Translations under genes and position numbers: made by a program | Part shown: in pieces, positions 46,135-56,081 of the stretch | Numbering within the stretch: position 1 is the stretch's first letter | Layout of the letters: every line of letters begins with the position of its first letter | Source of the DNA: Ottelia alismoides | Lineage: Eukaryota; Streptophyta; Magnoliopsida; Alismatales; Hydrocharitaceae | Assembly: GCA_037367405.1 (NCBI GenBank) | Contig: JAZKJV010002617.1 | Span: 248,001-312,000, forward strand | DNA: 64,000 nucleotides | Reading direction: 5' to 3' | Notes under the pieces: generated by a model | The model's database searches: none | The model's input: only the letters and a program-made list of their open reading frames with translations | Told to the model about the DNA's origin: nothing

Positions 46135-47512
46135 AGCACGGCTTAGTAGTCATAGTTGATTTTTCCGTGGCTTTATTTTTTTTTTTGCGGCTTTTTGTGC
46201 ATATTTCGTATATATCATTTATTTGCGTAATTGTTCAAATAATCTGGTCTGACGCTCTGTTTGTTTTCTTGCGAGGGCTCGAGGACCGAGGCGGCTTTCT
46301 TCAGAAGACGAGAAACTGCGGGAGTCAGAGGCGGCTCTATTCTCTATAGAGTCGCAAGAGGACGCGAGGAGCGAGCAGGAGCGCAGGAGCTGCGGAATAG
46401 CCACGGGGATTGGTCGTAGATTAGGGTTAGAATAGTTTTACTTTTCAGCATTTATTTGAACTGTTGTAATAATACAGGGACAGACATAGACTTAGACTTT
46501 CGGGGTATGTTTCGCCGAGCACCGGTGTGCTCGGGGGACCCCTCAGTTTTTACGCGGCTTTTTAGGCGGTTTTGTTTTCTTTACTGCCTTTTACAGTTTC
46601 TCGTTGTTTTTTGAGCCCCTAGCCGTAGGATTTTATGCTTGACTGTGACGTAATAATTAGGATCCAAATACCCTAATATATTTGCCTGCAACTATAGATC
46701 GGTAATTGGATCAAAAATAAAAAGATAATAAAATAGTTGATTCACTAGCTTCGAACCTTCGTGCCGTGAGCCTGCCCCGTCAAGCGCTACTCTTGAACTC
46801 GACCTGTCGTGAAGAGGAGGGGTGGGTCTAGACCGGACTCTCTGGATTGCAGTCTGGTGGTCAGCTAGTTGTTCTTTCGAGTAGCACTACTGTTTAGGGA
46901 CTCGGATTTCCGCCTGCACAATTTCGGTAGTTTATTTTCTGTCTTTCAATTCTGTGCGGATCATCTTGCATGTAGACTGCTGGAGTTAGGTACGTATTTC
47001 TTTCTCTGCATGCATCATTGATTTTTCGCGCATCGGCTTTTTCGACTTCTCCCCCCTGTTTTGGACTTAATAACCAGGAGAATCGAAAATTTTGTTAAAC
47101 GATCTGCTTGCTTATTGAAAAATATCTAAAAAGAAAAATAATAAAATTTGGGACTGCTAATACTATCGACCCTAAAAGACGCCTCACTTAAAAATTTGTC
47201 TTGGGGAGAGCAACCCCCTCATTGTCTGGTTTGCTTGTGCGAGAGAGTGACCCCGAACACTAGGTAGAGCCCTCCGATATTCTTCTCGACTGATTACCGG
47301 CTATTTCTAAAAGGACAGTCAGTTGAGAAAATATCGGGTAACCCAACAGGTCACGTAATCGCTTTACTATCCTGACTGATCACCAAAATAAAATTGACAA
47401 GATAATTGACCGAGCATTTACGATCTTCAGCTCGTGTTGCGTTGGTGAATCGGGGGTTTGCTTGTGATCATATTTGTTTCTAGATCCCATCCGCATTACT
47501 TGCCAGATCACG
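46135..47512 (+). other. Leader of element D
   Basis: 1.4 kb without a credible ORF. It carries the palindrome at 46515-46534, GGGGAGAGCAACCCC (47203-47217), TTGACAAGATAATTGACC (47394) and GTTGGTGAATCGGGGGTTTG (47442), all shared with one or more of the other leaders. Confidence 0.75.
46515..46534 (+). other. Conserved leader palindrome, element D
   Basis: CCGAGCACCGGTGTGCTCGG: 8-bp stem and a 4-base loop. The central ACCGGT is itself self-complementary, as in loops that let two RNAs pair. Confidence 0.65.
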
Positions 47513-49480
47513 ATGATGGGCTGGAGGTCTCTTAGGCAGCCTCTGGCTGCACCGCTTTTTAGCACTCCAGCCCACTCATCTAGATCGGTTCGTGGGAGCT
47601 CAGACCCACTCTCCGAACCCGAGTACGACTCCGCCCTGTTCCCCCTCGACCCCCCTTCTTCTGAGACTGAGATACCAGTGCCAAAGGAGAGACAGACAGA
47701 TGATTTATCGGCACCTGAGTTTGGATGTTTTGATTTTGCAGAGACTATGGCCGGCAGTAGTGATGATCACACCAGAGGTTCACAGCAGGAGCATTTTGTC
47801 TTGGACCAGGGTGCGATCAACTCCACCCTGATCGCCTCCCTAGACTCAGTGCAGCAGCAGTTGAGAGATCAGGGAGCATTTATGATAGAGATGAGGCGAG
47901 AGCTTGAGCAGATGAGAGCCGACCACAAGAAACGTGGCCCAACAGGAGGACCCGACGATGCGGCAGCCACCGCAGCAGCAGGAGCAGGACCTCCGAGACC
48001 GATGCGGGAAAATCGCAACCCCAGATCGACTTTGACGCACCGTTGGGTGGTGCTACCAGCTATTGTGGGGGACTTCAAGTTCCCCCCGAACACACTTCAG
48101 CTCCCACCCCGGTTCCATGGGCTGGCTACTAAGGAGCCCCATCTCCACCTGCAGGAGTTCAAGATGATCTGCAGTACTGTCCACGATCGTCAGGTGGACC
48201 AGGATACCATACAGATGATTGCCTTCCCCTTCTCCTTAGGAGACAGAGCAGCCACCTGGCTGAAGCACTTGGGGAAGTTCGTCTACACCTGGGAGCAGCT
48301 CCGCGCCGAGTACTTGCATAAGTACTATCCACTCGGGCGGACGAACGTCGCTAGAGCCCTGATCAGCAACTTCTCCATGCTCCCCAACGAGCAGTTCCAC
48401 GAGGCATGGGAGAGGTTCAGAGAGCTGACTGACAGATGCCCGCACGACGACATTTCCAAGCCGAACCTTGTTCAGAGCTTTTTCAGTGGGCTGACACCAG
48501 AGCTTCAGGGCTTGGTGAACGCTTCTTGTGGCGGGTCTTACTTCGCCAAGGATCACGATCAGGTCTGGGCCATCTACGAGGAGATGGCTGAGAACTACAT
48601 GGTGATGTCCCAGACCAGATTGTACACTCAGGGCAGACCCCAGCAGCCACAGACCATGCAGTACCAGAGGATAGCACTGGTCAACGCCGGTCCATCCAGT
48701 TCGTCAGCGGTAGCCGCAGCACAGGCCGAGTCCACAGCCGCAGACATGGGGATCATCAGCGAGAAACTGGACCGGATGGAGATTATAGAGAAGAAGCAGT
48801 GCCAGGGCATCACGCAGATGGAGCAGATGGCATAGACTCTGAGTGACCTGAAGACACAGCTCATTTGTCTCCAGGAGGCAAAGATGGCTTCACAGCCTCG
48901 TCTTCAGGCACGAGGCGATCCGAGTAGCAGCAGTAGCTCGTCCCAGCGCTCCAGCTCCCACCAGCAGCCTAGACAGGTCCATCTTGTACAGGAGGAGCCG
49001 TACCAGCAGCCGCAGCTCACCTACCAGGCACCACCATCCGCTGACACTCAGATGGTGGTATACCAGCCGGATCAGCCTCTGGCAGTACTCCCACCAGACC
49101 CTTACGATTTAGAGCCGTTGATGGATGTCAACGGGATTTGGTACGATCGCCCCAGCCCGGTATCCGACGAGACCATCCCGGATTCCGTTGGGCGACCGGA
49201 GGTGCCTAGCCCCAGCAGCAGCCGTCAGCACAGAGTGGCCAGTACAGCCATCAGAGGGATCACCAGCAGCCCCCAGCATATACCCAGCAGCAGTCACAGC
49301 AGTATGGTCCTCGTCCCCATCGGCAGGGACAGTTTTGGAGGCGTGAGTAGCCTCATCAGCAGCAGCAGCATCCACATTCTTACCCCTCCCAGCCACAGCA
49401 GCAGCAGCCTCATTACTAGAGAGGCTACCCGTCAGGTTCTCATGGGCCATCCTATGAGAACCCCGCCTTGGATGACATAG
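47513..49480 (+). pseudogene. gag: Gag of element D
   Basis: Capsid protein. MMGWRSLRQPLAAPLF is chosen as the start because A and E share it; the frame is open from 47474. Residues 1-120 are acidic, about 100-145 helical (INSTLIASLDSVQQQLRDQ), and THRWVVLPAI opens the core. The retrotransposon Gag domain spans about residues 200-362 (WLKHLGKFVYTWEQLRAEY, FHEAWERFRELTDRCP, CGGSYFAKDHDQVWAIYEEM). A Q-rich tail with VNGIWYDRP and RRDHPGFRW follows; the latter is an Athila Gag hallmark. No zinc knuckle. Breaks: TAG at 48833, a one-base loss near 49150, TAG at 49207, 49348 and 49417. At 49417 A still has CAG. Otherwise this is the best preserved gag in the window. Confidence 0.9.
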
Positions 49481-49482
49481 CC

Positions 49483-50226
49483 CGCCTCCTCACAGATCAG
49501 CAGGCTACCTTTCGACGGGAGATGGATGAGTTCCGCCAGGAGATGCGGGACATTGTGAGAGGGAAGACCGCCATCCCTGCCCAGATAGAGCCCAATCCGA
49601 ACAACCTCAAGAGGAAATCTGAGCAGGTAGTTTGTACTGAGTATGCCACTCCGAGTGATACTTTTGGTGATATGTCTGCATATTTTTTTGATACTGACTT
49701 TGTCACACTTAGGAGCGGTAGGATGCCAGCAGGCGGCGACTCGTCTGAGCTACATCACGAGGATACTTCCAGAGCGCCAGACGAGGAGGAGAGTGGTACT
49801 GAGTCCGCTAGAGATGATGACGGTGGTACTGACGCCACCACGGATGCTGATCCCACCGACGGTACTGAGGCCACCATTTCACCAGTTGGAGGAGGTGGCA
49901 CTGAGGCCACCCATTTTGCCGAGCCAGAGCATGGTACTGAGGCCGCGAGTCTTCCAGCCGAGGGTGGTGCTGATGCCACCAGTTCTTTTGAGATTCCTGT
50001 TGTTTTTCCTATTACTGATGTATCTCAGAACATTTCTGTGAATAAAGGAAAGGGTTTGTTTTCTTCTGTTCCCACTGTGGTGCATGATGTATGTGTGGAT
50101 CCGGCCGTCGAGCCGTCTCGGCCCTTTCCTAGTCCTTCATCTGGGAAGGACCCTGTGATCCCCTCCCCTAGAGCCCTTCAGATGGGGAAGGGGAAGAAAA
50201 ATGAAAATCCAAAAAAGAGGCAGTAG
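49483..50226 (+). pseudogene. gag-protease linker with GTEA repeats, element D
   Basis: An open frame from EMDEFRQEMRDIVRGK to a TAG at 50224. The middle is a degenerate minisatellite of GGTACTGAGGCCACC-like units coding (G)GTEAT, with 30-45 bases between units (49794-49985). Its counterpart is 8463-9122 in A. Function unknown. Confidence 0.72.
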
Positions 50227-50268
50227 GAAGAGTTCAACCAGTAGATGATAGATCGGTTTCACATATAG

Positions 50269-51050
50269 CTGACTCTTCAGGAGGCTTTGCAGCACATCCA
50301 TCTTCTCCAGCGTTCACATAGAGATAGGACCACAGTCAAGAGGAAGAGGAGGAACCACCATTCAGAGATTCACGTGCTGACGAGAGTCACTTGTTTCACG
50401 ATCCAGAACCGCCTGCCGGCCAAGAGGCCAGATTCAGGAGCCCCTTATGTCAGATGCCATATCAGTGAGCATAGGTTCAATCGTACTCTATTAGACAGCG
50501 GATCGTCGATCAACCTACTTCCGACAGCTCTTCTCGACCGCTTCGAGTTGGGCACTCTACGACAGAGCAGGACAGTCCTTCAGTTTGCTGATAGATCTGT
50601 CAAGAGGCCGAAGGGGTTGCTTAGAGACATTGTCGTCACGATTCAGGGCCTGCAATTCCCCGTGGACTTCGTAGTGTTGGACATGGAGATCCCTGAGTCA
50701 GTGACCGATACCCCCATCATTCTAGGTCGCCCGTTCTTGGCCACAGCCAAGGAAGTGACCAACCATGATAGCGGAAAGGTATACTTTCGCGTCGAGGGCG
50801 AAAGTGTACAAATAGAGACGGTCGAGGACAGGAGAGCCAGAGACAGATCATGCTCAGAGACTACTTCAGACACAAAGCAGATGACAGATGCTGGGCCAGA
50901 CATCCACCAGGACTGTGACTTTGTGATTACAGATGATGAGGCAGTTTGGGCAGATCCCGACGCACAGGCCATCCTCTCACTTTCATATTCTGCTGATGCA
51001 GAGATGACAACAGAGGAGAGCTTGGAGAGCGCATTCCTGGTCCAGGATAC
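50269..51050 (+). pseudogene. pro: Aspartic protease region of element D, cut by C
   Basis: Frame continuous with the linker apart from TAG codons at 50224, 50242 and 50266. RDRTTVKRKRRNHHSE precedes the protease. The active site LLDSGSSINLLP is intact, then VLQFADRSVKRPKGLL, VDFVVLDMEIPE and IILGRPFLATAKEV, the full set of retropepsin-like landmarks (about 50440-50770). The acidic tail ends at FLVQD, where C was inserted; A continues at this point toward its reverse transcriptase. The protease core itself looks undamaged. Confidence 0.88.
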
Positions 51051-51913
51051 TGATGAATCTCGGATTCATCACTCTAAATCTCATTTATTAAGCTTAAGTC
51101 CCTAAAAAATCAACTGCATTTCTGCATTTATTTCGCATAATTAACATTCAGGCATGATTTCATAAGAATTGCATTTTAGCATTAAATTCTGCATCAAATA
51201 AGAAGCCAAAAATCCAAGCCCAAATTGACCTGTAAATAGCCTAACATCCCCTATTTTTAACTCCTTCATGCTAACTCCGAATAACCCAAAACCACTTCCA
51301 TTGTGTACATATCACTCACAAGAATAAATAAAAAATACAAAAAAAATCACTAACTCAAATAAGTGGACCAAAAAAAAAACCCAAACCCTAGTTTCAGGAT
51401 TTTCGGACTAAAAACCACATATCTTCCCCATCCAGCGTCCGATTTGATCCTACTCACTTTTGAACTAATACACATTCAATTACCTTCAAAACAAGACCAA
51501 GTTCAAGTGAATCGGAGCTCGTATGTGAAAGTTGGGTTTCGGGCCTCTTTTGTATATTTTCCGCGGCTTTTTTGACCTGTATTTTATGTATATATTTTCT
51601 ATATTAATAAAAATCCAAAAAAATTAGATTAATGTGTCTTTTAGTTATCTTTGAGTTTTCCGTATTTTTCCGGATTTTTATCTTGTCTAAAAAATAACAA
51701 AAAAATTAGAAAACCCAAAAATCAAGGTATTCTATGTACATGGGATACCCCAAAAATTCACTTTCTACATTTGATCGAATTTGGTTTTGATGATTCATAA
51801 AAGTTGTAGATCTCGTTGAGACGAGCAATTTTCGTGAAGAAACTTTTTCGATCCGAGGTCATTTCCTATTTCTTTTTTATTTTACAAAGGTTTTAATTTC
51901 GGATTTTTCTGGA

Positions 51914-52001
51914 GCTGACACGTGGCAGCCCCAGAGGCCGCCACGTGTCAGCGTTTTTTGGGGTCTTTATTATATCGTTTTTATAATAAAAAAAAGAAAA
52001 G

Positions 52002-52032
<31 letters not shown>

Positions 52033-52110
52033 AGCACGTGCGTCGCACGTGCTATCCCAGGCACGTGCTCCGCACGTGCCCCATCTCCTCCCACGCCAAC
52101 GCCACGTGGC
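51914..52110 (+). promoter_or_regulatory. CACGTG array upstream of the C TATA box
   Basis: Inverted pair GCTGACACGTGGC ... GCCACGTGTCAGC (51914-51952, 13-bp arms), then a GA repeat, GCACGTGCGTCGCACGTGC (52034-52052), GCACGTGCTCCGCACGTGC (52061-52079) and GCCACGTGGC (52101-52110). Further copies lie downstream of TATA (52865-52940 and 53010-53030). Likely binding sites for bZIP or bHLH factors. Confidence 0.6.
52005..52032. repeat. (GA)n microsatellite in the C 5' LTR
   Basis: About 14 GA units. The 3' LTR has about 10 units (62563-62582) and B has none at this place. Confidence 0.85.
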
Positions 52111-52267
52111 CCATTTTGGGTCGTCCGATCTCGGCTGATCGGACGGCCCTTGACCTTCTTCCACCTCCCGCGCCTCTCGCCCCGCAACCTTCTCCGCTAT
52201 CTCCGCCAACCCCCTCCGCTATCCTCGCAACATCCACCCCGCAACCACCGGTCGCCGACCCCTCTCC

Positions 52268-52276
52268 TATTTAAAG
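52268..52276 (+). promoter_or_regulatory. TATA box of the C outer LTR
   Basis: TATTTAAAG, also at 54273-54281 in the partial LTR and 62819-62827 in the 3' LTR. The GC-rich downstream stretch would be the start of the RNA. Confidence 0.65.
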
Positions 52277-54060
52277 AGCCCCGCCGCTACCATCCTCCCC
52301 ATCCGCCGATTTGCACAGTGGAGGCCGGTGGTGACAGCACCAGGCCGCGACCCTCTTCGGCGAGATCCGGTCGTCTTCCCCGACGCCGCCGCAGCCGCGC
52401 TCCTCCTCCGAGCATCTGCTCTGCTCCGACTCCGTTCGTCGAGCCAACGTCATCGTCTCCGACCCTCCTCTCCGCTCAGAGCTACAGCAGCATCTACGCC
52501 TCCGCGACTCCACCTTCATCGACTCGCCCCCGCCACCGGAGCCCCGCTCCGCCTTGCGCCCTCGACCACGCCACTGGGTCTTCTCCGCCGCGTCAACACC
52601 ACCGACCAACGTTATCATCATCTTCATCAACTCGCCCACGCCACCGGAGCCCGCTCTACCTTGCGCCATCGACCCTCTAATTCGCCAACTCCGCCGAGCT
52701 CCGACCAACGCTCCCACCTCGCCTCCGCCTCGCCGTTCATCTGCTCCGACTACGACCAGCAACTTCGGCCAAGCTCCGCCGTCTTCTTCAACCGCCCCGA
52801 GCACTGAACCACCGCCAAGGCTGAACTCCGCCATCGTCGCCGGGCTCGAGGTCCGAGGTCCCCCGCACGTGCGAGGCACGTGCGTGGGGAAACTCCCCCA
52901 GCAGGAATCAACCCCAGGGGGTCACGTGCTGCGCACGTGCCCCTTGGGCAAATTGTAATTGTGCCCCCGGAACTTCCACCTTTCGCAGTCCAGCCCCCGC
53001 CCCCAAAGGGGACGTGCCACGCACGTGCCCCTCTAGGAAATTTGCAGAAACCCCCCTCCTTTTATCGGTAATTAACATTAGGTCCCCCCTGCATTATTTT
53101 TATAATTATTTTATTATTCTGTTTGCATCTGTACCCCTGCATTCCTTGTTCAGTTTAGACCTCTGTTTTCCATCATTTTATTTATTAAAAATAGCATTTT
53201 GTTCATCTTTTAATTCTCTACATTTTGACATGCTGTGGACATTTTTGTGATTTACGGTTGATTAATAAATAATTGTTTTGTGGAAATTGAAACATTTTGC
53301 CCAATCTGTGTTCTGAAATTCATAGTAAATTAACCGTTGCTTTAAAAATCCCCCAAAAAATCACATATTGTAGAGATTAATTTGCTTGACATTGTGCCCA
53401 AAAATCCTTGCATTTGCATGCATACTTTGCTCTGTAAAAATCATTTTGCATATTTCACTATTTGATTTTTAATAGGTATTATACCCTACATTTTTGAGGT
53501 TTAGGATTTTTCTGAGATCCACCACCTAGTGATAGATCTTAGATAATTTTAGTTCTTGAAAATAAGTAGGTTTAATATTTATAAAAATTAAATATTGAAA
53601 ATCTATTTGTTTGCATTCAAAAATTCATAAAAAATTCATATTGCATCTAAAAATTCCAAAAAAATTACAGTGCACTTATTTCATCATATTTTACATCTCG
53701 GCCAAGTTTCGTATTTTTCGGACATCATTTGAACGTAATTCACATTTTAGTCCATAAAATAGGCCGAATTTGCATATTGCACCCTCTATTGCATTGAAAA
53801 ATTCCAAAAAAAGACCGCCTTGAAAACCGAACTCAAAATTGAATAGACATTAATCTAAGTTGTTCCTTTGCCTCCTTGTGATCGACCTTGGGACTTGCCC
53901 AAGTAAAATAAACATAAAAACCACGTGATTGAATTTAATTAAAAATTTGTGGTTATTTTCTTGACTGTTCTCGAAAGCCGCCTACAACGAACGACATATT
54001 TCTTTTCACGATCAACGATTAAAAACGATTTCTTATCGCGGCTTTTGCGGACTCGTCAGA

Positions 54061-54132
54061 TGGCGCCGTTGCCGGGGATCGAACCCGGGTCACCCGCGTG
54101 ACAGGCGGGAATACTCACCACTATACTACAAC
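54061..54132 (-). tRNA. Nearly complete tRNA-Asp(GUC) copy, reverse-transcribed primer
   Basis: The minus strand reads as tRNA-Asp from nucleotide 4 to the end: D arm with GTATAGTGGTGAGTAT, anticodon loop CTGTCAC (anticodon GUC) on a CCGC/GCGG stem, T arm CCGGG-TTCGATC-CCCGG, acceptor strand CAACGGC, discriminator G and CCA. Nuclear tRNA genes in plants do not encode CCA, and the 3' end coincides with the PBS of the outer LTR, so this is the primer tRNA copied during reverse transcription, not a transposed gene. The first three nucleotides of the tRNA are missing, so the acceptor stem cannot form fully. ACAC (54133-54136) links it to the partial LTR. Both internal Pol III promoter boxes are present. 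Confidence 0.9.
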
Positions 54133-54136
54133 ACAC

Positions 54137-56062
54137 CGGCTGATCGGACGGCCCTTGACCTTCGTCCACCTCCCGCGCCTCTCGCCCCGCAACCTTCTCC
54201 GCTATCTCCGCCAACCCCCTCCGCTATCCTCGCAACATCCACCCTGCAACCACCGGTCGCCGACCCCTCTCCTATTTAAAGAGCCCCGCCGCTACCATCC
54301 TCCCCATCCGCCGATTTGCACAGTGGAGGCCGGTGGTGACAGCACCAGGCCGCGACCCTCTTCGGCGAGATCCGGTCGTCTTCCCCGACGCCGCCGCAGC
54401 CGCGCTCCTCCTCCGAGCATCTGCTCTGCTCCGACTCCGTTCGTCGAGCCAACGTCATCGTCTCCGACCCTCCTCTCCGCTCAGAGCTACAGCAGCATCT
54501 ACGCCTCCGCGACTCCACCTTCATCGACTCGCCCCCGCCACCGGAGCCCCGCTCCGCCTTGCGCCCTCGACCACGCCACTAGGTCTTCTCCGCCGCGTCA
54601 ACACCACCGACCAACGTTATCATCATCTTCATCAACTCGCCCACGCCACCGGAGCCCGCTCTGCCTTGCGCCATCGACCCTCTGCTTCGCCAACTCCGCC
54701 GAGCTCCGACCAACGCTCCCACCTCGCCTCCGCCTCGTCGTTCATCTGCTCCGACTACGACCAGCAACTTCGGCCAAGCTCCGCCGTCTTCTTCAACCGC
54801 CCCGAGCACTGAACCACCGCCAAGGCTGAACTCCGCCATCGTCGTCGGGCTCGAGGTCCGAGGTCCCCCGCACGTGCGAGGCACGTGCGTGGGGAAACTC
54901 CCCCAGCAGGAATCAACCCCAGGGGGTCACGTGCTGCGCACGTGCCCCTTGGGCAAATTGTAATTGTGCCCCCGGAACTTCCACCTTTCGCAGTCCAGCC
55001 CCCGCCCCCAAAGGGGACGTGCCACGCACGTGCCCCTCTGGGAAATTTGCAGAAACCCCCCTCCTTTTATCGGTAATTAACATTAGGTCCCCCCTGCATT
55101 ATTTTTATAATTATTTTATTATTCTGTTTGCATCTGTACCCCTGCATTCCTTGTTCAGTTTAGACCTCTGTTTTCCATCATTTTATTTATTAAAAATAGC
55201 ATTTTGTTCATCTTTTAATTCTCTACATTTTGACATGCTGTGGACATTTTTGTGATTTACGGTTGATTAATAAATAATTGTTTTGTGGAAATTGAAACAT
55301 TTTGCCCAATCTGTGTTCTGAAATTCATAGTAAATTAACCGTTGCTTTAAAAATCCCCCAAAAAATCACATATTGTAGAGATTAATTTGCTTGACATGTG
55401 CCCAAAAATCTTTGCATTTGCATGCATACTTTGCTCTGTAAAAATCATTTTGCATATTTCACTATTTGATTTTTAATAGGTATTAGACCCCACATTTTTG
55501 AGGTTTAGGATTTTTCTGAGATCCACCACCTAGTGATAGATCTTAGATAATTTTAGTTCTCGAAAATAAGTAGGTTTAATATTTATAAAAATTAAATATT
55601 GAAAATCTATTTGTTTGCATTCAAAAATTCATAAAAAATTCATATTGCATCTAAAAATTCCAAAAAAATTACAGTGCACTTATTTCATCATATTTTACAT
55701 CTCGGCCAAGTTTCGTATTTTTCGGACATCATTTGAACGTAATTCACATTTTAGTCCATAAAATAGGCCGAATTTGCATATTGCACCCTCTATTGCATTG
55801 AAAAATTCCAAAAAAAGACCGCCTTGAAAACCGAACTCAAAATTGAATAGACATTAATCTAAGTTGTTCCTTTGCCTCCTTGTGATCGACCTTGGGACTT
55901 GCCCAAGTAAAATAAACATAAAAACCACGTGATTGAATTTAATTAAAAATTTGTGGTTATTTTCTTGACTATTCTCGAAAGCCGCCTACAACGAACGACA
56001 TATTTCTTTTCACGATCAACGATTGAAAACGATTTCTTATCGCGGCTTTTGCGGACTCGTCA
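54137..56062 (+). repeat. Partial second LTR of element C
   Basis: Corresponds to 52132-54058 of the outer LTR (1926 against 1927 bp). It begins in U3, about 136 bp before TATA, and ends with the normal LTR end and PBS. In the sites I compared, it, the outer LTR and the 3' LTR each carry several private differences, about what one replication event followed by independent decay would give. Confidence 0.95.
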
Positions 56063-56064
56063 GA

Positions 56065-56081
56065 TGGCGCCGTTGCCGGGG
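56065..56081 (+). other. Primer-binding site of element C, tRNA-Asp
   Basis: TGGCGCCGTTGCCGGGG, followed by the element leader (AGGCAAACGGC), unlike the copy at 54061, where the tRNA sequence continues. Confidence 0.93.

Larger units (their letters stand above)
42420..51050 (+). mobile_element. Element D: Athila-type LTR retrotransposon, 5' part, interrupted by C
   Basis: 5' LTR, PBS, leader, gag and protease on the plus strand, ending where C was inserted at 51050/51051. The missing polymerase and 3' LTR should lie right of C, beyond the window. The left target duplication should be ATTAC (42415-42419); its partner is not visible. Confidence 0.88.
51051..54058 (+). repeat. Outer 5' LTR of element C
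   Basis: 3008 bp from TGATGAATCTCGGATTCATCA to GACTCGTCA. It matches 61613-64000 with about 1% differences by eye. It has an AT-rich U3 (51051-51900), the CACGTG array, TATA, a GC-rich transcribed part, then an AT-rich U5 (53070-54058). Confidence 0.95.

Noticed and set aside
52300..53070. Pro/Ser/Arg-rich proteins in several frames of the C LTR
   Set aside because: Open frames occur in several overlapping frames and differ in length between the three LTR copies; high GC explains them.
54061..54132. An ordinary nuclear tRNA-Asp gene transposed into the LTR
   Set aside because: The copy includes CCA, begins exactly at the PBS of the preceding LTR and lacks the first three bases of the tRNA; this fits a cDNA of the primer much better than a gene.
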